Part shown: positions 1-8,495 of the stretch, one piece after another
Numbering within the stretch: position 1 is the stretch's first letter
How the letters are laid out: each line of letters opens with the position of its first letter
Origin: Rhodopseudomonas sp. AAP120
GTDB lineage: Bacteria > Pseudomonadota > Alphaproteobacteria > Rhizobiales > Xanthobacteraceae
Length of the DNA: 64,000 nt
NCBI RefSeq assembly: GCF_001295845.1
Contig: NZ_LJIC01000158.1
Span: forward strand, 1-64,000
Direction of reading: 5' to 3'
The notes under the pieces: model-generated
The model's input: the letters and a program-made list of their open reading frames with translations, nothing else
The model's database searches: none
Told to the model about the DNA's origin: nothing
Position numbers and translations under genes: made by a program

Positions 1-1
1 G

Positions 2-2230
2 GCGGCACCCGCTCGCAGCCGATCGGCTGCGGGGCCGCGCCGCGCCAATCCGGTGCGCGCCGCCGCGACCGCGCCGGTCGCCGCGCTCGTCCGGGAGACC
101 GCGACCGCGGCGCGCGATCGGCTGCTCCAGGCGCCGAACGGCCAGACCGCGACCACGATCGATCGCAGCCAGTTCGACAACCGGCCGTCGTTTTCGGTCA
201 CCGACGTGCTGCGCGACAGCCCCGGCATCTCGGTCAAGCAGGGCAACGGCCCGCGCGATGTCGGCATCTCGATCCGCGGCTCGAACGCGCGCAACGGCTT
301 CGCCATCCGCAACATCGTGATCTTCGACGACGGCTTTCCGGTCACCCAGCCGGACGGCCTGTCGCGCAGCGACCTGATCGATCCGCACGCCTACAGCGCG
401 ATCGACGTGATCCGCGGCCCGTCCTCGGCGCTGTACGGCAATTACGCGACCGGCGGCGCGCTCAACTTCCGCACCCGGCCGGGCGGCAGCATCGACGGCG
501 CCGAATACGGCGTCGAGGGCGGCAGCTTCGGCTATCTCAGCAACTATCTGACGGTCGGCAAGAAGGTCGGCACCTTCGAGGCTTCGCTGTTCGCCAGCGA
601 CGCGCGCGGCGACGGCTTCATCACCAACAGCTGGTTCAACACCCAGACGGTGAACTTCCTGGCGACCTGGCAGGCGACGCCGGACGACCGTTTCACCGTC
701 AAGCTGATCGACAACGAGCTGTCGACCCGGCTGCCGCTGCGGCTGTCGCTCAACCAGTACAACCTCAACCCGTATCAGGCCGGCTGCATCACCGCGGCAG
801 TCGCCGGCTGCGGAACGGTGTCGCTGTTCAACAACGGTTTCAACGGCACCAAGTCGACGCTGACGGCGCTGCAGGCCGGGCTCAACCGCGACGACCGCCG
901 CACCATCGTGGGCGGGCGTTGGGAGCACGATTTCGACAACACCACGACCTGGCGCAACCAGTTCGTGTTCGACGACCGCAACATCAGCCAGCCGACCGGC
1001 TCGACCAGCGCGGTCGGCGACTATCCGTCGTATAATTTCTCCAGCGACATCACCAAGCGCGGCGAGCTGTTCGGCATGGCGTCGACCTCGTTGCTGGGCG
1101 CCTGGTACAACACGCTCAGCGCGTCGGGCGACAGCTACAACGTGCTGCCGAGCGGCGACGCCGCGGTCGGCCGGCTGCAGAGCAACCTCGCCAGCACGAC
1201 GACGAATTACGGCGTGCGCGCCCGGCAGGAACTGCAACTCGTACCGACCGTGACGGCGATCGCCGGCATCGGCTGGGAGACCACGCAGCTCAAGGGCGTC
1301 AGCACCGCCTACGCTTATCCGACGCTGAACAATCCGAACGTGGTGGTGCCGACCGTGCTCGGCGCCTCGCCGCAATTCCAGAACACCGCGCCGGAATTCG
1401 CGCTGATCTACCGGCCGAGCGCCGAGTGGACCTGGCACGCCCGGGTCGCGACCGGCTACGGCACGCCGCAGGTCAATAATCTGTTCGTGCTGCCGAGCGG
1501 CCTTGCCGGCAACAACACCGCGCTGCAGTCGCAGACCAATGTCGGCTACGACATCGGCGCCGACTGGACGCCGAACCGGTCGCTGACGCTCAGCGCCACC
1601 GCGTTCTACGAGTTCTTCAATAACGAGATCGTGTCGCAGGCGACGCCGGTCGCCGGCATCAGCTACAGCTTCAACGCGCCGCATTCGGAGCATCGCGGCG
1701 TCGAATTCGCCGGCCGCTGGGCATTCGCCGAGGGCTGGGAGGCCAAGATCGCCTATACGCGGCTCGACGAGATCTACACCGACTACACCGAAAGCATCGG
1801 CGCCTATCGGTTCAACCGCGCCGGCAATCAGATCCCCGGCATCTCGCCCAACGAACTGACGGCGCGGGTCGGCTACGACCAGTTGCGCGGCGCTCTCACG
1901 GGCCTCGGCGGCTTCGTCGAATTGGTGTGGAAGGACTCGTTCTATCTGGACAACGCCAATCTGCTGAAGGCGCCGGGTTACGATCTGGTCAATCTCAATT
2001 TGCACTACAAGACCGATCTGCAGTCGGACTATTTGCGCCAGCTCAGCGTGTTCTTCGAGATCCGCAACCTGTTCGACAAGACCTACATCGCGTCGGCCAA
2101 CAACATCGCCAATACGGTGAATGCGGCCGGCGTGCAGAATCCCGCCAGCATTCTGGCGGGGACGTCCGGGTCGATCTATGCGGGCTCGCCGCGCGCGTTC
2201 GTCGGAGGCATGAAGATCGCCTTCCGGTGA
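2..2230 (+). CDS. TonB-dependent outer-membrane receptor (5'-truncated by window edge)
   Basis: Outer-membrane receptor for TonB-energised uptake of a substrate that cannot be named from sequence. The frame is open to the left edge, so the start and signal peptide lie outside; a GTG at 53 is probably internal. About 30-145 residues into the visible protein is a plug domain with the RGPSSALYG and GGALNFRTR signatures, followed by roughly 550 residues of alternating strands typical of the 22-stranded barrel, ending MKIAFR. It is followed after 20 bases by an exported propeller protein and then a TlpA-like thioredoxin, all co-directional. That context hints at a metal or metal-chelate substrate, but this is inference. 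Confidence 0.9.
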   Translation, partial: AAPARSRSAAGPRRANPVRAAATAPVAALVRETATAARDRLLQAPNGQTATTIDRSQFDNRPSFSVTDVLRDSPGISVKQGNGPRDVGISIRGSNARNGFAIRNIVIFDDGFPVTQPDGLSRSDLIDPHAYSAIDVIRGPSSALYGNYATGGALNFRTRPGGSIDGAEYGVEGGSFGYLSNYLTVGKKVGTFEASLFASDARGDGFITNSWFNTQTVNFLATWQATPDDRFTVKLIDNELSTRLPLRLSLNQYNLNPYQAGCITAAVAGCGTVSLFNNGFNGTKSTLTALQAGLNRDDRRTIVGGRWEHDFDNTTTWRNQFVFDDRNISQPTGSTSAVGDYPSYNFSSDITKRGELFGMASTSLLGAWYNTLSASGDSYNVLPSGDAAVGRLQSNLASTTTNYGVRARQELQLVPTVTAIAGIGWETTQLKGVSTAYAYPTLNNPNVVVPTVLGASPQFQNTAPEFALIYRPSAEWTWHARVATGYGTPQVNNLFVLPSGLAGNNTALQSQTNVGYDIGADWTPNRSLTLSATAFYEFFNNEIVSQATPVAGISYSFNAPHSEHRGVEFAGRWAFAEGWEAKIAYTRLDEIYTDYTESIGAYRFNRAGNQIPGISPNELTARVGYDQLRGALTGLGGFVELVWKDSFYLDNANLLKAPGYDLVNLNLHYKTDLQSDYLRQLSVFFEIRNLFDKTYIASANNIANTVNAAGVQNPASILAGTSGSIYAGSPRAFVGGMKIAFR

Positions 2231-2250
2231 TCTTCGACAAGGAGGCGGCC

Positions 2251-3462
2251 ATGGCCCGTCGAACTCTCATCGCGGCGCTCGCTCTGGCGCTGTCGGCCGC
2301 TTCCGCCGCGGCGCAGTCCGGTCATCGTCACGACAGTGAAACGGCCTGCGCGACGACCGAGTTGCGCTGCGCCTCCAAGGTCACGCCGGCCTTCGCGCGC
2401 GACGGCACGCTGTGGCTGATCTGGATGGCGGGCGGCCAGGTCTCGGTCGCGCATTCGGCCGATCTCGGCCGGACGCTGTCGCCGCCGGTGGCGGTGACGC
2501 AGGGCATGCCGAAGCTCGACTGGGGTCCGGATGCACGGCCGAAGATCGCGCTGGATCGCGACGGACACGTCGCCGTGACGTTCTCGACCTTCCGCGACGA
2601 CGCCTTCAACGGCGAGGTGTTCACCAGCCGCTCCACCGACGGCGGCGCCCATTTCGCGCCGCCGCGGCCGATCACCGCCGATCCCGAGAGCCAGCGCTTC
2701 GAGGCGATCGGCTTTCGTCCCGACGGCCAGCTGTTCGCCGCATGGCTCGACAAGCGCGACCGGGCGGCGGCGCGCAGCGCGGGCAAGAAGTATGACGGCG
2801 CCGCGCTGCTGTTCGCCTCGTCGCCGGATGGCGGTGCGAGCTACACGCCGGCAACGGTCGCAGCACCGCACACCTGCGAGTGTTGCCGGCTGGCGCTGGC
2901 CTTCGATCCGGCCGGCCGCGCTGTGGTTGTGTTCCGCAATATGTTCGACGGCGGCGTCCGCGATCATGCGGTGATCACCTTCTCGGAAGCGGGCGTGCCC
3001 GGCCCGCTGCACCGGGTCAGCACCGACAATTGGCAGATCGCGGCCTGCCCGCATCACGGGCCGAGCCTGTCGGTGTCGCCGAACGGCACCTATCACGTCG
3101 TCTGGTACACCGCCGGCAAGGCGCGCAAGGGGCTGTTCTACGCGCAGTCGCGTGACGGCGGGCAGAGCTTCTCCGAGCCGATGCGGCTCGGCGATCCCGA
3201 GCGGGCGCCGGCGTGGCCCTATGTGCTGGCCGGCGCGGACCAGACCGCGATCGTGTGGAAGCAGTTCGATGGTGACGCCACCACGGTCCTGCTCATCACC
3301 TCGCCCGACGATGGAAGCAGCTGGTCGGCGCCGCGGGTAATCGCCACCACCAAGGATGCCTCGGACCATCCCTTGCTGGTGACGGACGGACGCGCGATGT
3401 ATCTGTCGTGGATGACCAAGGCCGAGGGCTATCGGCTGCAACCGATCGGGCGCGAACCATGA
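2251..3462 (+). CDS. Exported sialidase-fold (Asp-box) beta-propeller protein with Cys/His motifs
   Basis: 403-residue secreted protein of unknown function. The start is fixed by a strong AAGGAGG ribosome site just upstream; residues 1-21 form a signal peptide ending in ASAAA. Five Asp-box-like motifs (S-x-D-x-G), near residues 69, 128, 191, 300 and 351, indicate a sialidase/BNR-type propeller. The catalytic arginine triad of true sialidases is not evident, so a sialidase call would be misleading. Unusual are H25-R-H27, C33 and C40, a C209-E-C211-C212 cluster and C266-P-H-H, which could bind metal or form disulfides. It lies between a TonB receptor and a TlpA-like thioredoxin whose start overlaps its stop. 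Homologous proteins are usually labelled exo-alpha-sialidase in databases. Confidence 0.8.
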   Translation: MARRTLIAALALALSAASAAAQSGHRHDSETACATTELRCASKVTPAFARDGTLWLIWMAGGQVSVAHSADLGRTLSPPVAVTQGMPKLDWGPDARPKIALDRDGHVAVTFSTFRDDAFNGEVFTSRSTDGGAHFAPPRPITADPESQRFEAIGFRPDGQLFAAWLDKRDRAAARSAGKKYDGAALLFASSPDGGASYTPATVAAPHTCECCRLALAFDPAGRAVVVFRNMFDGGVRDHAVITFSEAGVPGPLHRVSTDNWQIAACPHHGPSLSVSPNGTYHVVWYTAGKARKGLFYAQSRDGGQSFSEPMRLGDPERAPAWPYVLAGADQTAIVWKQFDGDATTVLLITSPDDGSSWSAPRVIATTKDASDHPLLVTDGRAMYLSWMTKAEGYRLQPIGREP

Positions 3463-3953
3463 GGCGATTTCTGCTGGTGCTGATGCTGCTGGCGGTCGGC
3501 CTGCCGCCGGCCGCGGCCTCCGAGAGCGGCGGTCTGAAGCCGTTCGGACGTGGCAGCTGGAAGCCGCTGCTGCAGGCTCATGCCGGACGGCCGACCCTGG
3601 TGCATTTCTGGGGCGTGACCTGCGGGCCCTGCAAGGTCGAGCTGCCGCGGCTCGGCGCCTTCATGGCGCAGCATCCGGGCGTCGACGTGGTGACGATCGA
3701 TGCCGATCTGGTGCCGAATTCCGAGCAGCCGGCGCTGGCGATGCTGCGCGGCGCCGGGCTGTCGGCAGCGGACAATTGGGTGTTCACCGACGGCTTCGCC
3801 GAGCGCCTGCGCTACGAGATCGATCCCGCCTGGCAGGGCGACATTCCCCGCACCTTGCTGATCGCTCCGAACGGCGAGATCGTCACGATCGAAGGCATGG
3901 TCGAGCCCGCGACGCTGCAGGAATGGTCCGCCAAGCACGCGGCGGCGAAGTAG
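3459..3953 (+). CDS. TlpA-like periplasmic thioredoxin
   Basis: 164-residue thioredoxin-fold protein with an N-terminal hydrophobic signal segment (residues 1-20) and the active-site motif C55-G-P-C58 preceded by VHFWGVT, as in TlpA/ResA/DsbE reductases of the periplasm. Later residues keep the IPRTLLI cis-proline strand. The ATG overlaps the stop of the preceding propeller gene (ATGA), so the two are probably translationally coupled. With a Cys-rich exported neighbour, a role in keeping those cysteines reduced or in metal delivery is a reasonable inference; cytochrome c maturation cannot be excluded, but no ccm genes are nearby. Confidence 0.88.
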   Translation: MRRFLLVLMLLAVGLPPAAASESGGLKPFGRGSWKPLLQAHAGRPTLVHFWGVTCGPCKVELPRLGAFMAQHPGVDVVTIDADLVPNSEQPALAMLRGAGLSAADNWVFTDGFAERLRYEIDPAWQGDIPRTLLIAPNGEIVTIEGMVEPATLQEWSAKHAAAK

Positions 3954-3971
3954 CATCCGCAGGCCGGCGAC

Positions 3972-5765
3972 TTACGTTCCGGAGAGCGCCGACCAGACGT
4001 TCGACAGCTTGCGCCGCACCCGCTGCTTGCGGCTCGGCGGCGGGGCGTCGTCTTCGTCTTCGGGCAGGCGCAGGCCGACCACGTTGACGCGGCCGCCGCC
4101 GAGGCTGCGGGCCACCAGCACGATCGAATCCAGCGGCAGCTCGGCGCCGACCGTCGGGGCGCGGTCGAGATTGATGTCGAAATAATCGGCCAGCGTCAGC
4201 GCCTCCTCGCCGGGCTTGACGCTGATCCCATAGGCGCCGGCGAGGTCGCCCAGCGAGGTCTCGCCGGGCACCACGAAGTCGCCCAGCAGATGCGGGTCCG
4301 GGGCCGACGACGGCGGCATGTCGACGAAGAAGCGGTCGAGCGCCTCGGCCTTCTCGGGCGGCGCCAGCAGATAGACGTAGTCGCCGGCCGCGACCGGCTC
4401 GGCCTCCTCGGGGGTGAGGATGCGCTCGTCGCGGATCACCAGCGTCGGCTTCGACCAGGACGGGATCAGGCCGCGCTTGAGGTAAAGGCTCTTGGCGCGA
4501 ACCGGGTAGCCGACCAGCTGCTTCTCGAGCTGGCCGGGCAGGTCGAGTTCGATGCGGCGCGGGCCGCGGTCGGTGCGCGGCAATGCGACGTGCAGCTTGC
4601 GGGCGGCGGGGCCGAGCGTCCAGCCCTGCAGCAGCAGCGAGATGATCACCACCACGAAGGCGACGTCGAAATACAGATAGGCTTTGGGCAGGTTCACCAG
4701 CATCGGGATCGAGGCCAGGAAGATCGCCACCGCGCCGCGCAAGCCCACCCAGGCGATGAACAGCCGCTCGCGCCAGTTGAAGCGGAACGGGGCGAGACAC
4801 AAAAACACCGCGGCCGGCCGCGCCACCAGCATCAGCGCCAGCGCCACCAGCACGGCGGGGCCGGCGCTGGCGATCAGCCGCTGCGGCGACACCAACAGGC
4901 CGAGCAGCACGAACATCACGATCTGCGCCAGCCAGGTGGCGGCGTCGAGAAACGCCACCACCGAATTATGCGCGCGGGTCGGCTGGTTGCCGATGATCAT
5001 GCCGGCCAGATACACCGCCAGAAAGCCGGAGGCGTGCAGCATCTGCGATGTGCCGAACACGACGAGCGCCGCGGTGGCGACGAACGGCGCGTGCAGGCCC
5101 TGCGGCAGCGCCACGCGGTTGAGCGCCATCACCACGGCGCGGCCGCCGACCACGCCGATCAGCGCGCCGAGCGCGGATTCGCGGACGAATTCGACGATCA
5201 CATGCAAGGTTGAACTCTCGCCGCGGCTGATCAGTTCGACCAGCATCAGGGTCAGAAATACCGCGAACGGATCGTTGGTGCCGGACTCGACCTCCAGCGT
5301 GGCGCCGACCCGCGGCCGCAGCCGCAGGCCCTGCGAGTGCACCAGCAGAAACACCGCAGCCGCATCGGTCGAGGCGACCACGGCGCCGGCCAGCAGCGCC
5401 TCGGTCCAGTTCAGGTCGAGCGCATACAGCGCGACCGGCGCGGTGATCAGCGCCGTCACCAGCACGCCGACGGTGGCGAGGCCCATCGAGGGCGCCAGCA
5501 CGGTCTTGATGCTGGAGAACCGCGTCCGCAAGCCGCCGTCGAACAGGATCAGCGCCAGCGCCACCGAGCCGACCAGATAGGTGGTCGAGAGATCGTCGAA
5601 CTTCAGCCCGCCGGGGCCGGACTCGCCGGCCAGCATGCCGAGCAGCAGGAACACCAGCAGCAACGGCGCGCCGAACCGCAGCGCCAGCAGGCTCGACAGG
5701 ATCCCCGCCATCACCAGGATGGCGCCGAGCAGGATGGCGATGCTGACGGTGTCGAGGGAATCCAT
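3972..5765 (-). CDS. nhaP2: K+/H+ antiporter, CPA1 family (NhaP2/CvrA type)
   Basis: 597-residue inner-membrane cation/proton antiporter. The first 380 or so residues hold about 12 hydrophobic segments of the Na_H_exchanger fold, including the motif STDAAAVFLL with its adjacent acidic residues and ESGTNDP. A TrkA-C-type regulatory domain follows (near residues 400-485) and then a CorC/HlyC-type domain to the C-terminus, the architecture of NhaP2/CvrA, which exports K+ during osmotic downshift. The ATG at 5765 was chosen over an upstream in-frame start because the membrane domain begins directly after it. It faces an MscS channel gene across a divergent gap; both are osmotic-adaptation functions. 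Confidence 0.9.
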   Translation of the reverse strand: MDSLDTVSIAILLGAILVMAGILSSLLALRFGAPLLLVFLLLGMLAGESGPGGLKFDDLSTTYLVGSVALALILFDGGLRTRFSSIKTVLAPSMGLATVGVLVTALITAPVALYALDLNWTEALLAGAVVASTDAAAVFLLVHSQGLRLRPRVGATLEVESGTNDPFAVFLTLMLVELISRGESSTLHVIVEFVRESALGALIGVVGGRAVVMALNRVALPQGLHAPFVATAALVVFGTSQMLHASGFLAVYLAGMIIGNQPTRAHNSVVAFLDAATWLAQIVMFVLLGLLVSPQRLIASAGPAVLVALALMLVARPAAVFLCLAPFRFNWRERLFIAWVGLRGAVAIFLASIPMLVNLPKAYLYFDVAFVVVIISLLLQGWTLGPAARKLHVALPRTDRGPRRIELDLPGQLEKQLVGYPVRAKSLYLKRGLIPSWSKPTLVIRDERILTPEEAEPVAAGDYVYLLAPPEKAEALDRFFVDMPPSSAPDPHLLGDFVVPGETSLGDLAGAYGISVKPGEEALTLADYFDINLDRAPTVGAELPLDSIVLVARSLGGGRVNVVGLRLPEDEDDAPPPSRKQRVRRKLSNVWSALSGT

Positions 5766-5821
5766 GGTCCCTGTGTAGCGGAGCGACTCGCAGCTGTCGT
5801 CCCTATCGTCGTGCAGGCGCC

Positions 5822-5987
5822 GTGCCCGCGTCGCCCTCACCCCAACCCTCCCCCGCGAGCGGGGGAGGGAGCTCGCCGTGCGGGGGGAGAGGGCCTTTGT
5901 TTAAAACTTTGCGGTAGCCCCGAGCCGCAGCGGGCTCCCTCTCCCGCTTGCGGGAGAGGGCTGGGGTGAGGGCGCCCCAGGCAGTGA
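5822..5987. repeat. Family-1 intergenic inverted-repeat element (copy 1)
   Basis: Palindromic unit built from the inverted words CCCTCACCCCAACCCTC and GAGGGCTGGGGTGAGGGC around CCGCGAGCGGG and CCCGCTTGCGGG cores. Its left end carries GTGCCCGCGTCGCC and its right end GGCGCCCCAGGCAGTGA; both ends recur at 8312-8491 in inverted order. It lies in the divergent interval between nhaP2 and the MscS gene. Function unknown; it can fold into a long hairpin. Confidence 0.85.
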
Positions 5988-6054
5988 GCTGCTGGCAGAA
6001 ATTCCGGCCGCCCGCTAAGACAAACCCGCCAACAGCGGGAGCGCGGCGGGGACG

Positions 6055-7368
6055 ATGATTGATCTGACACAGGCCTACGAGGCGTTGCTGGCGGCGGCGA
6101 GTTCGGTCGGCGCGGAAATCACCTCGCCGTGGTTCTACACCCAGCTCGGCATGATCCTGGTGGCGCTCGGCATCGGGCTCGGCGGCGGCGCGCTGATCAA
6201 GGCGCGGGTCGACATGACCAAGCTGACGATGGGCTGGCCGGCGCCGCTGCGGATGTTCCTGCGGGTGGTGATCGACAGCGCCTGGACGGCGATCTTCGCA
6301 CTGGTGGTGATCGCGATGCGGCTGGTGATGCTGCAGGCGACCTGGCCGAGCCGCAGCTACCTGATCGGCATCTCGGCCAAGCTGGCGCTGGCCTGGCTGG
6401 TGATCCGGCTGGTCACCAGCATCCTGCGCAACGCCTTCCTGATCCGGGTGGTGTCGGTGTCGGCCTGGTGCGTGGCGGCGCTCAGCATCATCGGGCAGCT
6501 GTTTCCGGTGCTCGAGGCGCTGGACTCCGTCTCGATCGAGATCGGCGGCTTGCGGCTGTCGCCGCTGCTGGTGCTGAAGCTGACCGTGCTGCTGGCGGTG
6601 GCGCTGTGGCTCGCCAATATCGGCAGCAATTTCTTCGAAGGCCGCATCAAGCAGACCCGCGACCTGACGCCGTCGATCCAGGTGCTGCTGATCAAGCTGA
6701 TGCGGATCGGCCTGATGGTGGCGGCGATCGCGCTGGTGATGAGCGCGGTCGGCATCAACCTGCAGGCGCTGGCGGTGTTCTCCGGCGCGGTCGGCGTCGG
6801 CATCGGTTTCGGCCTGCAGAAGATCTTCGGCAACTTCATCTCCGGCGTGATCCTGCTGGCCGACAAATCGGTGAAGCCCGGCGACCTCGTCACCATCGGC
6901 GAGAATTCCGGCAAGATCAGCGCGATGAACACCCGCTATATCTCGGTTGCCGCCGGCGACGGCCGCGAATTCCTGATCCCCAATGAGGACCTGATCACCC
7001 AGAAGGTCGTGAACTGGACCTACACCGACAAGAACACGCTGGTGAAGGTCGCCTTCGCGACCAATTACGACGCCGATCCGCGCGTCGTCTGCAAGCTGGC
7101 GGTCGAGGTGGCAACCGGCGTGGAGCGGGCCTCGAAGACCAAGCCGCCGGGCTGCATCCTGACCGAATTCACCGACACCGGCATGAAGTTCGCCCTGACG
7201 TTCTGGATCGCCGAGCCGGACGGCATGGACGGCGTCAAGAGCGAGGCGATGCTCGGGCTATGGGACGCGTTCAAGCGCGAGGGCATCCGCGTTCCCTATC
7301 CGGTGCGCGAATTGCGGGTGCGCGGCGGCGCGCTGCCGGTCGAAACCATCGTCGAAATGCCGCAATAA
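6055..7368 (+). CDS. MscS-family small-conductance mechanosensitive channel
   Basis: 437-residue inner-membrane protein that would open under membrane tension to release solutes during hypo-osmotic shock. Several hydrophobic helices in residues 25-225 precede the MscS pore helix near residues 240-268 (AVGVGIGFGLQKIFGNFISG), the beta domain (VKPGDLVTIG, then REFLIPNEDLITQKVVNW) and the C-terminal alpha/beta cage. It is longer than E. coli MscS (286 residues) because of extra N-terminal helices, as in YbdG/YnaI-type members. It is divergent from the K+/H+ antiporter gene. A GC-rich hairpin follows at 7372-7391. Confidence 0.92.
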   Translation: MIDLTQAYEALLAAASSVGAEITSPWFYTQLGMILVALGIGLGGGALIKARVDMTKLTMGWPAPLRMFLRVVIDSAWTAIFALVVIAMRLVMLQATWPSRSYLIGISAKLALAWLVIRLVTSILRNAFLIRVVSVSAWCVAALSIIGQLFPVLEALDSVSIEIGGLRLSPLLVLKLTVLLAVALWLANIGSNFFEGRIKQTRDLTPSIQVLLIKLMRIGLMVAAIALVMSAVGINLQALAVFSGAVGVGIGFGLQKIFGNFISGVILLADKSVKPGDLVTIGENSGKISAMNTRYISVAAGDGREFLIPNEDLITQKVVNWTYTDKNTLVKVAFATNYDADPRVVCKLAVEVATGVERASKTKPPGCILTEFTDTGMKFALTFWIAEPDGMDGVKSEAMLGLWDAFKREGIRVPYPVRELRVRGGALPVETIVEMPQ

Positions 7369-7371
7369 GCG

Positions 7372-7391
7372 GCTCCGGTCTCGTCCGGAGC
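7372..7391 (+). terminator. Candidate hairpin after MscS gene
   Basis: Seven-base stem GCTCCGG/CCGGAGC with a 6-base loop starts 4 bases after the MscS stop codon. There is no T-run, so intrinsic termination is possible but weakly supported. Confidence 0.3.
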
Positions 7392-7466
7392 GGCTTCGGC
7401 TTGCGTGCGGCGCGTCGATGACTAGATTGCCATGAATCCTTCGTTTTCCCGAACCAGACCGGCCCA

Positions 7467-8291
7467 ATGAGCTACGTGGACGCCTCGGACGCCGCCCTGC
7501 GCAAGACAGGGCAGATCAAACTGCATGGACCGGCCGGTTTCGCCGGCATGCGCAAGGCCGGGCAGGTCGTGGCGCAGTGCCTCGACGAGCTGGTCGACAT
7601 CGTCAAGCCGGGCTTGCCGACCTCGCGGATCGACGAGTTCGTGCGCGATTTCGCATTCAGTCACGGCGCCTTTCCGGCGACGCTGATGTATCGCGGCTAT
7701 CGTTATTCGACCTGCACCTCGGTCAATCACGTGGTCTGCCACGGCATGCCGGGCGACCGGCCGCTGAAGGAAGGCGACATCGTCAATATCGACGTCACCA
7801 TGATCGTCGATGGCTGGTACGGCGATTCCAGCCGGATGTATCCGGTCGGCCCGATCGCCCGCAAAGCCGAGCGGCTGATCGACGTCACCTACGAGTCGCT
7901 GCTGCGCGGCATCGCGGCGGTGAAGCCCGGCGCCACCACCGGCGACATCGGCCACGCGATCCAGAGCTTCGTCGAGCCGCAGCAGATGACGGTAGTGCGC
8001 GACTTCTGCGGCCACGGCCTCGGCCGGCTGTTCCACGACGAGCCGAACATCATCCATGTCGGCAGCCCCGGCCAGGGCGCGGTGCTCAAGCCCGGCATGT
8101 TCTTCACCATCGAGCCGATGATCAATCTCGGCAAACCCTATGTGAAAATTCTGTCCGACGGCTGGACCGCCGTCACCCGCGACCGCTCGCTGTCCGCGCA
8201 GTTCGAACACTCGATCGGCGTGACGGAGACCGGCTGCGAGATCTTCACGCTGTCGCCGAAGGGCTTGGACAAGCCGCCGTTCGTGAGCTGA
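7467..8291 (+). CDS. map: Methionine aminopeptidase, type I
   Basis: 274-residue cytosolic metalloprotease that removes the initiator methionine from nascent proteins. All expected residues are present: H92 (substrate), D109, D120, H183, E216 and E247 (metal ligands) and H190, with the same spacings as in E. coli Map. The N-terminus is about 12 residues longer than in E. coli. No strong ribosome site precedes the ATG. In many Rhizobiales map is followed directly by radC; here a repeat element, ku and a small gene lie between them. Confidence 0.96.
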   Translation: MSYVDASDAALRKTGQIKLHGPAGFAGMRKAGQVVAQCLDELVDIVKPGLPTSRIDEFVRDFAFSHGAFPATLMYRGYRYSTCTSVNHVVCHGMPGDRPLKEGDIVNIDVTMIVDGWYGDSSRMYPVGPIARKAERLIDVTYESLLRGIAAVKPGATTGDIGHAIQSFVEPQQMTVVRDFCGHGLGRLFHDEPNIIHVGSPGQGAVLKPGMFFTIEPMINLGKPYVKILSDGWTAVTRDRSLSAQFEHSIGVTETGCEIFTLSPKGLDKPPFVS

Positions 8292-8311
8292 CGGGCGCGG
8301 AGACAGCAAGC

Positions 8312-8491
8312 TCACTGCCTGGGGCACCCTCACCCCAACCCTCTCCCGCAAGCGGGAGAGGGAGCCCGCTGCCGCTGACGAAATGCGGCACCTGCAAGCA
8401 GACGCCAAATCATTCATCATCCTCTCCCCGCGCACGGCGCGCTCCCTCTCCCGCTTGCGGGAGAGGGTTGGGGTGAGGGCGACGCGGGCAC
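8312..8491. repeat. Family-1 intergenic inverted-repeat element (copy 2, inverted)
   Basis: Same unit as at 5822-5987 in opposite orientation: left end TCACTGCCTGGGGC, right end GGGCGACGCGGGCAC, with the CTCTCCCGCAAGCGGGAGAG core at the left and CTCCCTCTCCCGCTTGCGGG at the right. It occupies nearly all of the convergent space between map and ku and ends 4 bases before the ku stop codon, so it may serve as a bidirectional transcript end. Confidence 0.85.
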
Positions 8492-8495
8492 TGAA

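Noticed and set aside
2176-3441. Open frame of 421 codons antisense to the propeller gene
   Set aside because: No domain; the plus-strand gene has a ribosome site, signal peptide and Asp boxes.
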